Part shown: one piece after another, positions 10,607 to 22,279 of the stretch
Numbering within the stretch: the stretch's first letter is position 1
Layout: every line of letters starts with the position of its first letter
Assembly (NCBI GenBank): GCA_022264855.1
Contig: JABYQU010000047.1
Coordinates: 248,001-312,000 of the forward strand
Direction: 5' to 3'
From: Lenzites betulinus
Lineage: Eukaryota; Basidiomycota; Agaricomycetes; Polyporales; Polyporaceae
Length of the DNA: 64,000 nt
Translations under genes and position numbers: made by a program
Notes under the pieces: model-generated
Told to the model about the DNA's origin: nothing
The model's database searches: none
The model's input: the letters and a program-made list of their open reading frames with translations, nothing else

Positions 10607-12822
10607 ATTGAGCAGGATGTGGTGGACGTCAAGGAGGATGTGGGAGACAGGAACTGGGAATGAGTGCGTATTTATCGTCGAATCTCCCCGATCGTTCTCC
10701 CCGGCCACCGATAATGATGTAATGCTCTGTCACGTGCACCCTTCGGCGCCCGCCCGTTCGCCCGCCCATTCCCGACGTCGCCTTTCTTCTTGTCCTCGTC
10801 GTCGGCCGCGATGACCAGCGCTGTCTTCCTCCTGCCCTGCATGTCTCTCCTTCTGCTCAGTACGCCGCTCATCTGTGCACTAATACATCCTCCTCCTATC
10901 TTTCCCTGGACACCCTGGTGGTCATCTGAGAACGCCTGACTACTCACGATTGCGTGTTATCTCGCCTTGCCTCATCAACCTTCGGTCTCTGCGAAACGCT
11001 CACGCAAGCGCCTCCTTACACATCCTCTGTTCTGCGGGGCGCGGTGGCTGACCTCCCTTCTTTTGGGGGACATGCGTTACGCGCGCTGCTACCACTAATA
11101 AGCACGACAGTGTGCCTCCACTCCCCCTCGGCTTCTCGCGCCATAGGCATCTACGTCTAAGCCTTCTCTCCGTCCAAACGCCTGCTTCTCGCAGGTGCGA
11201 TTGATGCCATGCTCCATGGCTGTTCTCGAAAAGGTGAGCATGTGTTTTGCATGTCATTAAGCGTACACAGACGGGGTAATGTTTGATGCATACCTCGTCC
11301 AGTGCAAGTTTCGTTCAGCGCAGGAAGATTATTCTTATGCACATAACTCGTCGTCGCACGAAACTCTTCCTTCCAGGTGGCGCACATTTGTACGGTGCGA
11401 AGTCAGCCACCTGCTTGGTGTCCTTATCCACCAATTCGTTCCACTGCCACTCGATGCCGGTGTGAAACGAGCATAAATGAAGGATAATGCACCAGCGCTC
11501 GTCTCGCTCGAGCCATGTCGCCGTTGTCGCGAGCAGCTAGCCGTGCATCCCTGGGTACTGCACCGTCCGGAGAGCGGGTCACTATACGTTACAACATGTA
11601 TGGTCTCGCATGGCTACCCAGTTGCAAATGCTAACTCATGCTGCCAGTGACCATTTTTGCGCCACATGACGTGCCTGTCCCGCCGGCGATACCTCACTTC
11701 CAGAGGAATCCCGTGCGGCAACCGCGGCTTTGCATACACTGGCACACGGTCACCGCCCGCTCACCCCCCGAGCAGAAGACCATCCCGCCATGTTTATGTT
11801 CGAGTATTCGAGTTGTCATACGCTGCATGGCACAAGCGCGGCTTGAGCCACTCATCGAGCTCGCCAGAGTTCTTTGGGTGTTCCCAAATACCAGGCGAGT
11901 CACCCTCAATAGAGATCGTGCACCCGCAGTCTCAGCCGTGCTTTCACGCGCAGAGCTGCGAATTGGTCGGTGCACACCTTGCTTGCAAAATCTATGGCCA
12001 TTGGTCGCGTTTATCCGAGTCTGGTGGGCCCAATTCTTTCGAGGCGAAACCATATGGGCGGCAGTTTTATGCTTTACGCAAGCACTCGAGGTACTATTTG
12101 GCACTGGTCTGTCGCATGCGTTGTAAGCACTGCATCTACTCATATCGTGGTGCTCTGGCTGCGTTTGGATGCCTTACAGATGACACGAATCACGATCTAG
12201 CTGCTCTCTTCGTCGGGCCTCGTTATGCGGGCTAATTCTTTGCATACCAAGGTCTGTGACTATGGCCTGTGTCTCTGAAATTTGGATGCAAGTTCACGTG
12301 GCGCCCTCAACGTCCTCCGACCAATGAAGTGAGTGAGTTTCATTCGTAAATGTCATGTGTGCATCATCTATTACAAACAACTGGCGCAGTCTATCTTCCG
12401 ACAAACGCGCCACCACATCGAAACCTGATGATGTGGATGCGCAGTGTGGGGCGTCGTAACGTCGCCTAACGTGGCGTAGGCTAATATCTGGTGATCTTCT
12501 TGGTGTAATAATTTCGCTCTTCCCTGGCCATTATGCTGCGACTGTGGGCTGCCATGGCCCCTACTGTCGCTATACCGCTATTCGTTCGCCCTGGTCGACC
12601 ACTAACTCGCTCTAGTCATCGCACTGCCGTCTTTGTCCGGCCAAATTAGCGCAGGGCGGGCCGCCCATCGTGCGCGTACGCGTGTTACGGCACCCCGCGG
12701 TCTTCGGAGCGCGTATCAAACTAGATCGACGCTTCTCAGGAATGTCTGGTTATTATGTCCTCAGTCCTGCTGCTTGCTTTCCCCCCTCTCGTTCTGTTCT
12801 TGCTGCCGTGTCTCTGTGGTCT
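10607..12822. other. Long intergenic stretch, no gene seen
   Basis: About 2.2 kb between the SOD start and the next plus-strand gene. Overlapping frames of 150-190 codons at 11.6-12.2 kb occur on both strands with no domain, signal peptide or coherent splice pattern; I treat them as chance. SOD promoter sequence must lie in the first few hundred bases. Confidence 0.4.
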
Positions 12823-14345
12823 ATGGCCACCAACTCTGCTATATACCCGCCGGCCCCCTTCGGAATATCCTGGTCCTGGAGTTTTGTGCTTCTGTGTTTC
12901 GTGACATTGGCGCTCGCCGAAGTCCAGGATGCCGATGATACGAACCCAGGAATGTTCTATACGGGTATTTGGACACCTGATGGCGACCCTAACGCCTTTG
13001 GAAGTCACGACACTTGGACGAATCAGAGCGGCGCGAGCGTATCATTCGACTTCATAGGTGCGTTTGCATGGCCACGGTGATCTACATAATTCTTCGACGA
13101 TTTATAATGCTTGCTACGGACGTGGGCTGTAGGAACGCAGGTGTCAGTGTTTGTGACGCGCCGCCCAATTGGGACATACCTCACCAATGCGTCCTTCTCC
13201 ATCGACGGCGGACCGCCCACGTTCTGGACGACCTCCGATCCCGTCCCTGCTATCTCGTACAAGAATCTTGTGTACACGTCCCGCTCTCTCTCGCGCGCCC
13301 AACACCGTATCACCGTGACCAACTTGGGCAAGTTCTTCTGGTTGGACTACATGGAGTATACTGTGGCTGGTGCATCTGCGAGTGTAATCTCTACGCCCAC
13401 CCAGGACCCGATGGGAACAGACTCAGGTTTGTCTAGCGTTGTTACGAGACCTACCGGAGCAGTATCACCCGCTGTCGCTGCTGCAAGCACCTCTTCGCGG
13501 ACTGCTATGATTGTGGGAATCGTGGTGGGTGTCTTGGGTGGGGTCGCTCTGCTGGTGTCTGTGCTGTGGTGGCTACGCATGCGGTCTCAAGCGCGGCAGC
13601 GCGAAATTGAATCTTTAGCTGCCACTCCCTTCGGTACGTGGCGAAGCCCCGCTCCATTAACTCGTCTCACGGACATGTCACCAGCTGGACATGGACAGTC
13701 CCAGCGTTCTGCTTCCAACGGCGCCAAAACTCTCTCGCCGCATCTCGGATTCGCCCGAACCTCCGAGAAGGACGTCGAACGCGGAGCACATGAGGTTGTG
13801 CCTCATCTTCTCGCTTGCGACGACAACAGCATAGCGGGCGTTGCGCCATCGTCTGCTACAGTTGGTCACAGCGAAATAATCCTTGAGGCAATACCGGACG
13901 ATGGCGGACAGTTGTCTACCCGCACCGGCCCCCGAGGATCCCCAGCGTGCCCGAGACCGTGTACCCATCGCCGTCTACGCGCACTGCGCCCATCTCCCGC
14001 TCCGCCTGGCTCGCGCGTGCGCTGTCGTTGTCGTCCGCACGGTATCGTGATCCTGCGCTCGCATAGACCGCGACCACTTCAGAGCTGTCCACCCACGACG
14101 CGGCTTCGTCTCCAGGCGGAGCGGGCAGCGCGACGTCGGCTTCGAGCTCGCCCCGGCCGCTGTATTTCCGCGTGTTGCGCTGTTCGCGCGATGGTGGCGT
14201 GCGCATTGCCGGAGGGCGGCCGGGGGACCAGGGCACCCATACGTGGACGCCGGCCGCGTACGACGATGTGCTTGAAGTGCTAAGCGAGAGCTCGACGATG
14301 CCGCCATCGTATGTGCATTACTCGGGCTCTGCACCCGAGGCGTAG
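12823..14345 (+). CDS. Secreted-ectodomain single-pass membrane protein, beta-sandwich type
   Basis: Exon 1 is 12823-13057: ATG, a signal peptide (SWSFVLLCFVTLALAEV) and the start of the ectodomain. A 75-nt intron follows, and exon 2 starts at 13133. The ectodomain (GTQVSVFVTRRP..., SFSIDGGPPTFW..., HRITVTNLGKFFWLDYMEYT) has the layout of the galactose-binding-like sandwich common in unnamed agaricomycete membrane proteins. A short Ser/Thr linker, the TM segment (AMIVGIVVGVLGGVALLVSVLWWL) and RMRSQ follow. The distal end is in another frame and contains DGGVRIAGG (14190-14216) and MPPSYVHYSG (PPxY 14301-14312) before the stop at 14343. At least one more intron between 13634 and 14080 must join the frames; a 66-nt intron ending near 14082 is one option. 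The tail model is therefore incomplete. Confidence 0.7.
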
Positions 14346-15431
14346 GGGACGTACCTTGGACCATCGGAGGGAACAAGGGCAAGATGACAGAGGATATATC
14401 ATAGGGGCGGTCGGTAGTAGCTGTGGACTTATATGTGGGTGTGTCGCATTCCATGTGCATTGCGGGATGTTGACGTGTATCAAACTCTCTTCCGACAGCT
14501 GTTACCACGAAGACATCTGTCGTATATGCTATAGTGATGAATCATGACCTTGACGATAGAACACAAGGGCTCCCTGAGCGGCCTGTGCGCGTGTAGGGAC
14601 AGCGGCAAGATCCTTGTCATGCGACGCAAGGAAATCCTATCGGCGGGCATCCTGGCATCATATACTTGCTATCTGCGCGGGCTGCTCGGTACACTCATCA
14701 TAGATGGTCGTCGAATAGCTCGGCACGACCTGCCTTGACGCTGATTTCCTTCGAGAACATCTTCTAGAGCAATGTGTACTGTCCAGGTATGTGTCAGCAG
14801 ACCTTCTATTCTGCTGGCAGCACTTACGGTGTTTGACTTTCTTTATGCGAACGTCGGGTTGGCCCGTGTTCCGAACAATGGATTTACAGCTAATACAGTA
14901 TATCGTCTGCCGCTTCTGAATCGTTATAGGTGCTCTTTCGTGAGTGTTCCCGTTTTCATCCTTGAAGGATATAATATGAACGCGATCCTACGTCCAGGCG
15001 CCTTTCGTCCAGATTCAATTGGTAGATGAGCCTGTGTGGCATCCTTCGGGAGGGTGATGGTATCCAGCGTTGACATGGGAAAGCTGTTTTCGCCGGAGGG
15101 CTAGTTTGGGGCTTCAACAGGGTATGGCCTCATTTATACCATGCCTGTCCGGTTGGCCGCTTCAACGTCTTACCAGGGCGGCAGACCACCCCATTCCCCG
15201 ATTCATCCACCTTGTATTTCATTATTGTCTCTCTTGGCGCACAACGTCCGCTCATCTACTTGACGATTTCGAGTCCTTCCTTCGGAGGGCAGCATCACCC
15301 ACCATCTGCCTTTCTCTACACCTCACGTCGCTCGTGCTGACTCTGCTGGCGCACATCGGTGAGTTGACAATTATCCAGTGGATCCCCATCTGATCTACTC
15401 TTCCAGCGCGAACGACAGGGCGACGGATACG
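14346..15431. other. Intergenic, possible upstream exon of next gene
   Basis: No complete gene. At its 3' end a GTGAGT donor (15359) and TTCCAG acceptor (15406) could splice a hydrophobic segment (LHLTSLVLTLLAHI) onto the next gene as a signal peptide, in phase. I could not find a convincing ATG for that exon. Confidence 0.35.
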
Positions 15432-16908
15432 ATGGCTTCATTAGCGCTACTCCAACCACGGGCATCTACGCTCGATGTCCCCAGTCTGCCCCGTATACCC
15501 ACGCAATGCGAGCCATACCCATTCACGTGGTCCGGTGGAACGCCTCCTTACATATTCTCCGTCATTTCCCCACATCCCCCACCCCTCACCGTTTTCTCAG
15601 GAATCGAGGAGACACAGTTCGTCTGGGCGGCCGATATTCCATCTGGCTTTGAGGTCACATTTCAAGTAGAAGACAGTACGGGAGCCTCAGCTCAGACTGG
15701 TCCTACAACAATGCGCAGGGGGGTAGACGATAGTTGTCTATCTGCATCGGGCGATTCAGTGTCGCAGTCCCCTTCCACCTCGCCAGACGCGACCCCTACT
15801 TCGACTCGACGACAACCTTCCACTCCTAGGCCTCCCTCCTTCCACGACACGACAGCTGTGACAACTTCTCCGCTCAATTCCCCAACTCCCGCTTCTCCGG
15901 ACTCTTCGACACCTTCGAATGATGCACCATCCTCGTCGTCCCAACCGGATACTCAGGCTTCAAGACCAACGTCATCCAACTTGTTCATCTCGCCTTCAGC
16001 ACCCGCAGGATCGTCTAACAGCACAAGTGGTCCCTCCGGTGCTAGAAGCTCTTCTCTGGCCTCACAAGCATCAGCACTTCCGGGATCTACCATTTTGTCG
16101 ACTGGGAGCGCTCCGAACTCATCGAACGCCGTGCCGGCTCCGGGTCCCTCAGCGACCGCCACCAGCCCCTCAATACAGACAAAACATCCCATAGGCCCCG
16201 TTGCGATTGCAGGCATTGTTATCGGTGTATCTGCGCTCATCCTCATTACCGTCGGTATCATGATGCGGCGTCGACGAAGAGCAGGTTCGTTCGTACATGT
16301 ACTACAACTGTCTGACGAGACTGACCGGAATCCGTATAGCGTTGCGTCCCAGTGCGTTCATCAGATTGCGAGTCACATCTGCCACGGATAGTGCCCCACC
16401 GCAAGGCTCATCCTCAGATCTGCTTCGAAAAGGTGGCCCCCGCCAGAGCATGAGCAAAAGCCGGTTTAGCGCGAGCACGGAACTGTCCGACATTCCGACC
16501 GCGATCACGCTATCCTCGGCGGACGCGGTGCCTTCCACATTGGATATCGGCAGTATACAGCGCGCGACGCTGACCGGGATCTCCGCCGCACGTCGATCGT
16601 CGTCCAACATACTGCCGAAACACTCCTCTCAGGACACCACACGGAATTGTATCCAAGAAGTAGTTGATGCGCTCCGCACACCGTCGCCGTCGATACCCAA
16701 CAGTGAGGTTGTACAATTGAAACAGGCAGTGGTAACACCTCCACCACGACCTTCTGAGCGTCGACTTCCGCGTCGTGGAGACGTCATGGGGACTAGACAG
16801 ATGCATGAGGAAGATGCCGGAATTCGCCTCGCAGGGGGCCATCCTGATGAGCCTGTCAATGAGCTGGACGCCGAGGAGATGCTTCCACCTCCATATAGAA
16901 GATATTGA
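15432..16908 (+). CDS. Single-pass membrane protein, WxGGxxPY ectodomain, PPPY tail
   Basis: Coding exons (15407) 15432-16284 and 16340-16908 with a 55-nt phase-1 intron (GTTCGT donor, CTGAC branch, TATAG acceptor); 473 residues from the ATG. The ectodomain (FTWSGGTPPYIFSV, VWAADIPSGFEVTFQVEDSTG, DDSCL) is the same domain seen in the genes at 33.8-35.2 and 36.1-37.0 kb. A ~130-residue Ser/Thr/Pro stalk, the TM segment (VAIAGIVIGVSALILITVGIMM) and RRRRRAG follow. The cytoplasmic tail carries DAGIRLAGG (16813-16839) and ends LPPPYRRY (PPxY 16885-16896). The upstream splice described for 15359-15406 may supply the missing signal peptide. Function unknown; surface localisation inferred. Confidence 0.78.
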
Positions 16909-17898
16909 CGGTGCGAATCATGCTTGCGTCATTCCATGGTCGAAGCTGATCGACCATTCGCTCCTCAGAACGTCTGCTTACAACTTGCCAGTGCTACGAG
17001 CTGTCGCCTGGAAATTGATAAGTTTTCAGTCAAGGAAGTAAAGAACGTATTGTGGTCGGATCATGCCCGACGTCGGTGTGTATGGCCTGCTATCTCCTGT
17101 GCTATTCGCTATTGCGACGGCAATCACCGTGACGCGGTCTGCGATCGCCTATTCATTCCTGTATCCCCGCACTCACGCTCGTCTGACTCAGTATGTTCAC
17201 TCCCGTCGCACACGGGCGTGCATGACGCATTACAATTTATGATGACCAGGAAAACGCCCAGGCGACTTCAGGCTTGTACTATTCATCGTTTTGAGTTTAT
17301 TATTTGCCAGTTGCATTATATCTACCAAGGTATTCAGCTGTGCTGTTGTTTTCTTGGGGCTAACATCCTTCGTTGGGTCGCTTTCCATCCTCAAGTCATG
17401 ATGTACAGGTAGAACAGCCCGGTACGTGCTTCCAGCGATTTAGTCATATATACTACGCTGTGTGAAGCTGATTCCACGGTTGCGCTCTAGGTTACGATAG
17501 TCCCGTGTTGACACATGCGAGACATGCCCTGTACGCAGTGAGCGCAGGCCGCAGGTCATGCGCAAGTCAGGGACGCATGGCCTCGTCTCTCAGTCGAAGC
17601 TCAAGCAAATCTGGGAACAATACATTTATGCACAGCATCCGCGCCCTTCGGACGACGCAAGTCCACTGGCATTAGCCATTATCAAGGTCTCCGTGCGGTG
17701 AGTCAGCGGTACGGGCCTGTTGGTGTGGGAAGCGAACTGTGCACAACGTACATCCAGTTGTGGGAGGATCTTCTTCGACGTAAAGGTAAATCGAAGAAGC
17801 GAGCACTTTAAATGTTCGCGTTATTCCCTGCCAACATTCAACACCTCCAGCCCAGAGCCCACTCAGTATCAACGCTCTACAACAGTCGCAGTATCACT
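16909..17898. other. Intergenic, no gene seen
   Basis: About 1 kb upstream of the first TetX-like gene. Short frames only; presumably the promoter of that gene in the last few hundred bases. Confidence 0.35.
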
Positions 17899-19092
17899 AT
17901 GGCCTCTTCTCTGACTCAACCTAGTATTGCCATCATCGGCGCTGGTCCCGGAGGTCTCTCCCTTCTCCTTACCCTCTTCAAACGTGGTATTCTCGCGACA
18001 GTCTACGAACGCGAGGCCAGCAGCAACTCCCGAGCCCATCTTGGGGGCATGCTCGACCTCGAATGGGAGACCGGCCAACGCGCATTCCGGGAGAACGGGA
18101 TGGAGGACGTGTTCAGGAAGAACTCGCGCCGTGACGCCGAGGAGGGCCGTATCTGCGGCAAGAACGGCGTCCCCCTCCTCATCCATAGCGGGGATGAGAA
18201 CGCGGGCGACGACCTCCAGAAAGCCCGCCCCGAGATCGATCGCCGGGTCCTGCGTCAGATCCTGCTCGATGCCGTACCCCAGGAGGCGGTGAAGTGGGGT
18301 CACGGACTCACGTCTATCCGAGCCCTTGCAGACGGCCAGCACGAGCTCACCTTCGCGAACGGCTTTGTCACCGTCGTGGACTACGTCGTCGGTGCCGACG
18401 GTGGCAACTCCCGCGTTCGCCCTCTGCTCTCCTCGACCACCCCCACCTACCACGGTGTCACAGGCGTCGAGATGTCGCTGGCGCCTGCCGTCGCTGCCCT
18501 TCCCGAGAACCGCGATATTGGAGAGGGCGTTGGACAAGGCAGCTGCTATGTCGCGGAGGACAACAAGACCATCACCTTTCAGCGCAACGGTGACGGACGC
18601 ATTCGCTGTTACGCGTGGCACCGCAACACGCTCGACTGGTCCCTCCCCAGTGACCCCAAGGAGGCCAAGCAGGTTCTTCTCGACATCTACCCCGACTGGG
18701 CCCCGTGGATGCGGAAGTTCATCGAGCTCGCCGACGAGAGCGCCATCTACCCCCGTCCCCTCTTCTATCTCGCCATTGGCCATCGCTGGGAGCACAAGAC
18801 CGGCATTACGCTCATCGGGGACGCTGCGCATCTGATGAGTCCATATGCGGGCGCTGGTGCGAACCTTGCTATGCGGGATGGTTTGGACCTGGGTTTGATT
18901 TTCGCAGACGCGATCTCCAAGGGGCTGAGCAAGGAGGAGAGGGAGGCCACTATTGCAACGTGGGAGGAGGAAATGTTCGTGAAGGTCAAGAAGTTTTCCG
19001 AACTCACCGTCAGTAACCTCGACGCTTTCATCAGTCACTCCGCACCTCAGTCGGCAGTAGAGGCGTTCGCGCGCCATGTTGGGCAGGAGTAG
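17899..19092 (+). CDS. TetX-like FAD-dependent monooxygenase, copy 1
   Basis: Intronless, 397 residues, start chosen at MASSLTQPSIAII because the Rossmann fold begins about ten residues in. It belongs to the class A flavoprotein hydroxylases (salicylate hydroxylase/TetX/PHBH fold), which use FAD and NAD(P)H to hydroxylate an organic substrate. Visible motifs are GAGPGGLSLLLTL (FAD dinucleotide site), LDLEWETGQ, RPEIDRRVLRQILL (TetX-like NADPH/FAD segment), VVGADGGNSRVR (DG motif) and ITLIGDAAHLMSPYAGAGANLAMRD (GD motif). Length is as expected. It is one of three paralogues within 6 kb, with about 70% or more identity by eye to copy 2. Substrate unknown: phenolics from lignin decay or a defensive metabolite are guesses. 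A long antisense frame over this gene is a codon-bias shadow. Confidence 0.92.
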   Translation: MASSLTQPSIAIIGAGPGGLSLLLTLFKRGILATVYEREASSNSRAHLGGMLDLEWETGQRAFRENGMEDVFRKNSRRDAEEGRICGKNGVPLLIHSGDENAGDDLQKARPEIDRRVLRQILLDAVPQEAVKWGHGLTSIRALADGQHELTFANGFVTVVDYVVGADGGNSRVRPLLSSTTPTYHGVTGVEMSLAPAVAALPENRDIGEGVGQGSCYVAEDNKTITFQRNGDGRIRCYAWHRNTLDWSLPSDPKEAKQVLLDIYPDWAPWMRKFIELADESAIYPRPLFYLAIGHRWEHKTGITLIGDAAHLMSPYAGAGANLAMRDGLDLGLIFADAISKGLSKEEREATIATWEEEMFVKVKKFSELTVSNLDAFISHSAPQSAVEAFARHVGQE

Positions 19093-20913
19093 TTACAGTC
19101 ACAGCAGTTACAGTCGTTGTTTCAACTTGAACTTCAATACTCCTATCATTGACTCTTCAATATGTGATGTACCTCAGCACTGGAGATCCGATTGACTAGT
19201 AATGATCCTGAGAGCCCAGTAATATTTAAAGGTGGTCTTGTCAGTAAATGCGAGATATTGTGCTCATTGAGCGAAGTTTAGCTCATTGATGGATCCTTGG
19301 TACCGCCGGTGTAGAAGTGGGCGCTAAGCGCGACTTCAGGCGAGCGCCTCACTCCGACTGCTCGTTCTATTCAACAACCATGTCGAGTCCTAGGTCTCAC
19401 TACTCACGAGTTTGTTCTTTGGACAGTCGCTAGCTCTGGGTGCATTCTGGAGTCTTTGTGAATTCCCGAGGTTACAAGGGCACACGAGTAAGGAGACCTT
19501 AGGCCGGGATGGCCCTCAGACGAAGTGCCGGTCGAACCAGCTAGATACTGCTACTCCCTGGACCAGGGTGTATACTACAGAGAGCATACAGTGAAGGTCA
19601 AAGTCTTCTCTAGGGCTGTTTGCTTTGATAGTGACGCTTACTATTTCTCACAAGAGCTCCCGCACATCGTATGGCATGTACAGAAAACTTGAAACCACTG
19701 TTGTGTTCGAAATAAGGCGGCAGCGTGTCTGCGACGTACGTCGATAAAACTCCAAACCGTGTCTAGGTGCGGTTGTGATTTAGAAGTCCCACACGCCCGC
19801 AGGTGCGCATTTTTGAGTTTATGACATATCACTGGCCCGTTCAACGTTACGCCAAGGCCGTGATCAACTGCCCCGGATGGCGTTCCTTGAGCATATATGA
19901 CGCATAAACCCATCGAGCTAAGCGTAGAAAATCCCATTCTTGAATATCTGATAGCCGTGACTGACTTGGACCTTCTCCGCGCGGCAATGGCACACGACGA
20001 GCAATTGCTCCAGGTTCTGGTCTAAAACAGGGTAGGTCCATGTCTAGAACTGGTGTTCTGGCTCTGGGCTAGAAACAGGTTCTCCAAGCTGCTTGGAGCT
20101 CCGACAACAAAGCACAAAGAGCCACTATAGGCCACTTTGTTATTTAATCAATATCTTTTTAGCTGAGCTTCAGGACCTGAGGCAGGCTCGGAACGAGGCT
20201 GTCGACGGGAGTCCAGTTTCGGCGAGCGCTGTTCCAAGGCTTTTTCGAAAAGGAACCGCGGGCAAATGCACATCGTGTGTGCAGCAATGGCACCAGTTAT
20301 GTTGCCTCTTGCCCTTGTGAGGCTCGATTAGCACACCCTTGGCGGCCTTGTATGCGGCTATGCAACGTCGGGAACCTACCGCAACACCGTGAGTGCGGCA
20401 CTCTTATCGTTCCTGACCCCGCTTTTGTGCTGATATTATGTGAAATGCGATTCTCCGAAGCTCCCACCACGCATACGTTTGAAGTCGACATAATTCACTA
20501 TTGCAACATGCAACGAGGGTCTGCCATAGCTAAGGTAAGATGCATCATTGGATCTTCAAGAGTCTGCGCCTAGGGAGTATCGCTCTCTCGCCGCTTACGT
20601 TCTCAACAGGCTCCGTGTCTATCGGACGGCGCAGCATAGCGTCAGCCGCCGAGTCACTCCTAAACCGAGTAGGTTGGGCACCTCGGTTCCACTTCGAGCA
20701 TTATGGGAAAATGGCTGCGCGCCCGCGCATCTGCGTGTGATGGAAGTTATTCTTCACGTGTCCTGCCGGTCGTCTTCGTGGCCTTGGGCCGGCTCGATAA
20801 CAATGTGAACAGGTTAAATACGCTCACCCAGTCCTAGCCACTTGCAACGCCCCCAGCAGCGAACCAAGTCGGCAGCACCTCTCTCCAAGAACGCATCCAC
20901 ACCTTAGACCACC
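19093..20913. other. Spacer between TetX-like copies 1 and 2
   Basis: About 1.8 kb without a supportable gene. It is not a decayed TetX copy: none of the flavoprotein motifs appear in any frame. Short frames only. Confidence 0.4.
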
Positions 20914-22101
20914 ATGACCATCCCTTCTCCGAATTATCCTCGTATCGCCATCATCGGAGGCGGTCCAGGAGGGCTCTCTCTTCTTCTTACTCTCTCGAAG
21001 CGAGGTGTTCCCGCGACACTCTACGAGCGCGAAACGGACAGCAATGCTCGTGCTCATCTCGGAGGTATGCTTGACCTCGAGTGGGAGACTGGCCAACGCG
21101 CGCTCCGGGAGAATGGGATGGAGGACGTCTTCAGGAAGCACTCGCGCCGCGACGCCGAGGAAGCCCGTATTTGCGGCAAGAACGGCATACCGCTTTTCGT
21201 TCACGCTGGCGAACAGCCCACAGACGACAACCTCAAGGATGCACGTCCGGAGATCGACCGACGCGTCCTTCGTCAGATCCTCCTCGATGCCGTACCTCCG
21301 GAGGCGATCAAGTGGAACCACGGGCTCACGTCCATCCGAGTCCTTGAAGACGGCCAGCACGAGCTCTCCTTCGCAAACGGCCTTGTCACTGTCGTTGATC
21401 TCGTCGTTGGGGCCGACGGAGCGAACTCTCACATTCGTCCTTTGCTCTCCTCCGCAGTCCCAATCTATCATGGTGTCACGGGTGCCGAAATCTCGTTGGC
21501 ACCTGCTATCGCTGCACTTCCCGAAAACCGCGAGATCAACGAGGGTGTCGGACGCGGTACCTGCTATGCAGTGGAGGACAGCAAGATGCTTGCGCTGCAG
21601 CGTAATGGCGACGGACGTATTCGCGGATACGCATGGCACCGCAACACGCTCGATTGGACTCTCCCCAGCGACCCCAAGGACGCCAAGAAGGTCCTCCTAG
21701 ATATCTACTCTGATTGGGCTCCGTGGATGCGGAAGTTCATCGAGCTCGCCGACGAGAGCGCCATCTACCCCCGTCCCCTTTTCCACCTCATCGTCGGCCA
21801 CCGCTGGGAGCACAAGGCAGGCATCACTCTCATCGGCGACGCGGCGCATCTGATGAGCCCGTTCGCCGGCGCTGGTGCAAACCTCGCTATGCGGGACGGG
21901 TTGGAGCTGGGTCTGGTTCTCGCTGAGGCAGTGTCGAAGGGCGCAGGACGCGATGAAAGAGAGGCGGCGATTGCAGCGTGGGAGGCAGAAATGTTCGACA
22001 AGGTGGAGAAGTTCGCTTCGCTTACCGCCAGTAACCTCGAGTTAGTCATTAGTCCTTCCGCGCCCCAATCGGCGGTGGAGGCGTTCACGCGTTCTATCTA
22101 G
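20914..22101 (+). CDS. TetX-like FAD-dependent monooxygenase, copy 2
   Basis: Intronless, 395 residues, starting MTIPSPNYPRIAIIGGGPGG. It has the same motifs in the same order as copy 1: GGGPGGLSLLLTL, LDLEWETGQRALRENG, RPEIDRRVLRQILLDAVP, VVGADGANSHIRPLL and LIGDAAHLMSPFAGAGANLAMRDG. It is expected to be a soluble cytosolic flavin hydroxylase. It lies head-to-tail with copy 1 and convergent with copy 3, whose stop is only 178 bases away. The C terminus (ISPSAPQSAVEAFTRSI) aligns with copy 1 (ISHSAPQSAVEAFARHV), showing recent tandem duplication. Substrate not predictable from sequence. Confidence 0.92.
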   Translation: MTIPSPNYPRIAIIGGGPGGLSLLLTLSKRGVPATLYERETDSNARAHLGGMLDLEWETGQRALRENGMEDVFRKHSRRDAEEARICGKNGIPLFVHAGEQPTDDNLKDARPEIDRRVLRQILLDAVPPEAIKWNHGLTSIRVLEDGQHELSFANGLVTVVDLVVGADGANSHIRPLLSSAVPIYHGVTGAEISLAPAIAALPENREINEGVGRGTCYAVEDSKMLALQRNGDGRIRGYAWHRNTLDWTLPSDPKDAKKVLLDIYSDWAPWMRKFIELADESAIYPRPLFHLIVGHRWEHKAGITLIGDAAHLMSPFAGAGANLAMRDGLELGLVLAEAVSKGAGRDEREAAIAAWEAEMFDKVEKFASLTASNLELVISPSAPQSAVEAFTRSI

Positions 22102-22279
22102 TCGAAAGTGCATTTATGTTGCGAATGTATGGTCTTCACGTCCCTTCGTTATTCACTTTGTACAACATGTCCCTAGTTTATATATGGCCCATCGAAGTCA
22201 TACCACGAACCGTGTTCAGCAACATGCCGATTCGTCGTATCATGATACACTTGTAAACTCAAAGCCCTACAGCATGTAA

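Noticed and set aside
11638..12235. Overlapping 150-190-codon frames at 11.6-12.2 kb
   Set aside because: Present on both strands at once, without domain, signal peptide or splice coherence.
17869..19077. 402-codon antisense frame over TetX-like copy 1 (and a 271-codon one over copy 2)
   Set aside because: Shadow of strong GC3 codon bias; no motifs, and the plus strand carries the complete flavoprotein.
19093..20913. Relic of a fourth TetX-like gene in the spacer
   Set aside because: None of the flavoprotein motifs is found in any frame.
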